DNA of 21,655 nt from positions 61,322 to 82,976 of the forward strand of contig NW_003124897.1 in NCBI RefSeq assembly GCF_000003605.2, read 5' to 3'. How positions within the stretch are numbered: the first letter of the stretch is position 1; the number at the start of each line of letters is the position of its first letter. The position numbers were made by a program, and so were the translations under genes. The notes beneath the pieces are model-generated. The model ran no database searches and was not told the DNA's origin. It saw only the letters and a program-made list of their open reading frames with translations. Positions 18,719 through 21,655 of the stretch are shown here, in pieces. This DNA comes from Saccoglossus kowalevskii. Lineage: Eukaryota; Hemichordata; Enteropneusta; Harrimaniidae.

Positions 18719-21019
18719 ATACGTTACATCCCCACCCAAGACGAAAATAGTTGAAATTGTCGTCGTAGCATATTGAATCTCCCTCCATGGCGACACAGTA
18801 AATACATAAACCGTTTCCAAGGAAAAAATAAACGGCGGCTACGGGTGTATAAATTGAAAATTAGCGACAAGATTTATCTGTAATATTGACAAGATTTCAT
18901 GTTTTTCTTCCGTAGTCGTATATATTGACATTAACATACAGTTTATCACAGGCTATTTTATTGAGCGTCATTTTATTCATCTGTGATAAAAAACAAAATA
19001 ACGTATGTAGATCGCATACAAATATTTGGTATTTATCATGCAAAATAAACTCAAAGTTTTCCATATTTCATCTTAACAGTTATGCACACCCCAGCACAAT
19101 AAGGAGGCGCAAATGAAAATCTGTATATTAAAGCATGTTAAATCTTAAACATTTTCCCAGCTTATCCTACATAACAAAATCCAAAGCCCTTCCATGTTAT
19201 GTGTTGTAATTGTTCAGAACTAAAAACTGTACGTTAGTCTTGGATTTTTGTCAGTAAACGCTGATGTGCTACTAAGCAACACAAACACGGTGAAAATACA
19301 ATTGTTGAATATTAGATAGATGTTTATCATGTCCATTAGCATGTTTTTACTATGTAACGTAATAATAATTGTGACAACAACATAACATATGTAATCGTCT
19401 CATCAACGTACATTTTAAAACTCAATGTCAACAATACTTTTTGATTTTATCAATAATAATCACTATCGGGAACATATAAATTATTCGTTATTGATTCGTT
19501 CTATTTTCGCTTTGTGTCACATTATTATTGTATTCCTTTGAAATTACATGTATCCCTATGGTAAACTAACACAACCTTGACTGTTTCACGTCATTTAACT
19601 ATTCAAGGTTATTAGTACTAACGTAGGAGACAACACACTTGGAAAGTAGATATAGTCGGAGTTTATTTACATAGTGTGAATCCTTGTCTGTCTATATAAA
19701 CTGTGATTCGATGTAATTCTTTAGTTGTTTCAACCTAACGCTCTACATGACGCACGTCATGTTCCAGAGTGAAGAGTATTCTTTGCTGTAGAATACTGTC
19801 TCTTTGTCACTCTATCTCGTAACTGCGTAGTATATATACACACTACCAGACTCGTTATAATACTAATCCTGCCTTCTTTTGTGATATCCAACCACAAGCA
19901 CACTGTTATATATGAATGTAAGTCGAAACATAATTAACATATTAGTAGTATAGTAGTATATAAGAATCATGAGTGTAGCTATTCTGCAAAATGTATTCCC
20001 TCGAACATAACAGTTATGCATGGAGGTACTAGTATGTAAATGAATAGTGTGTATAAAGCAGATTCTGGGTAGTTCTCCAAATAATATATTTGGCTGTCTT
20101 GATAAGTAAATGAGATGTGATAAGTTGATTTCTCTATTTTATCTTCCAGTAAGCAATTAAGCAGTAAGTACATTTCGGCAACATGTATTTTTCCCATCAA
20201 AATATATTGCGTCCAGTAGTCAATAAAATCGTGTTATTGCTTTGCGGGTTTGTGCGGGTGGCCACGTTTTATAAGTTTAAATGCATATGGTGCACATTTG
20301 CTATTTACGTTTTTATAATATGCAATACAATTTTCGGTCAATCTAATTATGAATGATTTTTTTTTTATTGAGCATAGCTTAGTCAGATTGTTTAAGTGTG
20401 TGGTAACCTTGGAACAGGCTCAAATATATTAATAAAAAATGTTCTATATCTAAAAAATAATAATATCTTGATGACTGTATCTCGAGTATTTTTTATTTTA
20501 CTTATTTCAATTCGGATATAGGAACAAACATGTCGTATTCCGTAACATATGGCTAACCTAATGGAATGCAAATAAATGAAACCTTCGTGTTTTGTTGTTT
20601 TTTCACCATATAAATATATTCCTTTCTCAAAGACAATTGTCTTGACACCAGTTTTATAGTGGTCAATATAGTAATTCGGTTGCACAAATTACAGAATTAC
20701 AGAATACTACAGTGAATGTAAAGCTGGCTGAACCTATTTACATTTATCAACACTCATTGTGTTCACTAAGTAAACGTATATTGCATAACAATTTCCCATG
20801 TCGTTATCGCACTGACTGAAAGATATCGAATGTCAACAAATGCCTTTGTGTTAAGTGATAAAAGAGTCTTGCTACGTTATGTCTAACTCCTTATTATGAC
20901 CTAAATCGACGATTGATCTATATCAGAATGTTCACACTCACTCCTGCAAAAAATACTCCTCGTTATCATATATCATCTATCCTATCTATTCAACTATGTG
21001 TTTCATTATAATTCAATCA

Positions 21020-21115
21020 ATTTAAATCAAAATAGGTTCAAATTTAAGAATAATTCTCGCATATGAAAATTAAATCAAAATAGGTTCAAATTTTAGAATA
21101 AGTCTCGCATATGAA
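21020..21115. repeat. 48-bp direct duplication
   Basis: Two adjacent units (about 21020-21067 and 21068-21115) share TAAATCAAAATAGGTTCAAA, TTTAGAATAA or a close variant, and TCTCGCATATGAAA, with few differences. They lie directly next to the truncated LINE fragment. Confidence 0.85.
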
Positions 21116-21145
21116 ATTTAATTATCAATTAAGTTAATTGGTATC

Positions 21146-21655
21146 TTGGTATCTTTCAGAGGTTTCTGCATAAAGTATAGTTCTATGCGACATAAAAAGT
21201 ATAAAGAAAAAGAAAACACACTTATCAAAGAGATACATAAACTGCGAGCCATAGTTGATTCTCACAATCTTGCGCCTACCGATATTATGCAACAGCTGTC
21301 AATAAAACAAGAGGAATTAGAAGCAATATATTCTGAAAAGGCCTCTGGTCTTGTAATGCGTGCTAAAGCACAATGGTTGGTAGATGGCGAACGCCCAACT
21401 AAATATTTTTTAAATCTCCTACATAGAAATTATTCCAGAAAAAATGTCACAAAATAATTAAAACCAGATGGTACCGTGCTGTCTGATCCACAGGATATAT
21501 TAAATGAGCAGGTGGATTTTTACACAAATCTTTACAGTGTTGAAAGGGAGTTCATGGAATCTGAAAATAATTCCACTATTTTTTATCCTGATATGTATGA
21601 TTCACGATTAGACAGTTCGGAGAGAGATACATGTGAAGGTCTTATCACAAAAGAA
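21146..21655 (+). mobile_element. L1-like LINE ORF2 fragment, 5'-truncated, with in-frame stop
   Basis: One frame runs to the window edge, 170 codons with a single TAA at 21455-21457. It encodes a Lys/Glu-rich helical stretch (KYKEKENTLIKEIHKL), then KAQWLVDGERPTKYFLNLLHRN. That is the conserved L1-clade motif between the endonuclease and reverse transcriptase domains (A-x-W-x-x-x-GE+-x-T+YFLNLE+RN). After the stop, the same frame gives PDGTVLSDPQDILNEQVDFYTNLYS, the usual lead-in to the polymerase domain. The endonuclease is absent upstream, so the copy is 5'-truncated and inactive. L1 versus Tx1 clade is not decided, and the reverse transcriptase itself would lie beyond the window. Confidence 0.85.

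Larger units (their letters stand above)
17466..21019. other. Upstream of the receptor gene; no gene seen
   Basis: About 3.5 kb without a supportable exon. The receptor promoter should lie in its first part, but I see no convincing TATA or initiator. It holds a 10-bp tandem repeat (17691-17740), a GTT/GCT triplet tract (18687-18718) and otherwise AT-rich sequence. Minus-strand frames at 19979-20200 and 20392-20685 have biased composition and no family features. Confidence 0.5.

Noticed and set aside
1-21655. tRNA, rRNA, CRISPR array or bacterial operon signals
   Set aside because: None found. No tRNA-type box pair and no regularly spaced repeats of CRISPR size; the short tandem repeats here are contiguous, without spacers.

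Overview
The window reads as nuclear DNA of an invertebrate animal. It is strongly AT-rich, its genes are split by GT-AG introns of 0.5-3.5 kb, and it carries small inverted-repeat elements, microsatellites and a LINE fragment. No prokaryotic features were seen. The receptor gene keeps the classic nicotinic receptor exon sizes (45 bp and 110 bp). A lophotrochozoan such as a mollusc is my best guess, but it is only a guess.

Layout. Positions 1-1579 hold a GC-richer edge patch, one copy of a ~150 bp inverted-repeat element and a ~157 bp tandem repeat. At 1580-2364 (+) lies the terminal coding exon of a double-hotdog acyl thioesterase-like protein, with a polyadenylation signal at 2525-2534. Positions 2365-6589 are mostly non-coding. 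They hold one unrecognised open frame on the minus strand (3682-4020) and a 106-bp fold-back element (4461-4566).

The main content is a nicotinic acetylcholine receptor alpha-type subunit on the minus strand, spanning 17465 to 6590. I assembled it from seven coding exons (17366-17465, 16178-16240, 14408-14544, 13486-13530, 9865-9974, 7620-8155, 6590-7152). All six introns obey GT-AG, every junction phase agrees, and the coding total is 1554 nt (517 residues plus stop). The five 3' exons are certain from protein family features. The two 5' exons, which carry the start and a signal-like hydrophobic stretch, are supported by phase, splice sites and start context only.

The receptor introns carry a 256-bp hAT-like non-autonomous element with 13-bp perfect terminal inverted repeats and a 5-bp target duplication, 30 bp from the exon 4 donor. 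They also hold a second copy of the ~150 bp inverted-repeat element and a repeated palindromic motif. Positions 17466-21019 show no gene. The right edge (21146-21655) is a 5'-truncated L1-like LINE ORF2 fragment with an in-frame stop. The two host genes are not evidently related in function. I found no new multi-gene system; the most notable points are the receptor's unusual residues, the symmetric 63-bp exon and the element beside a splice donor.
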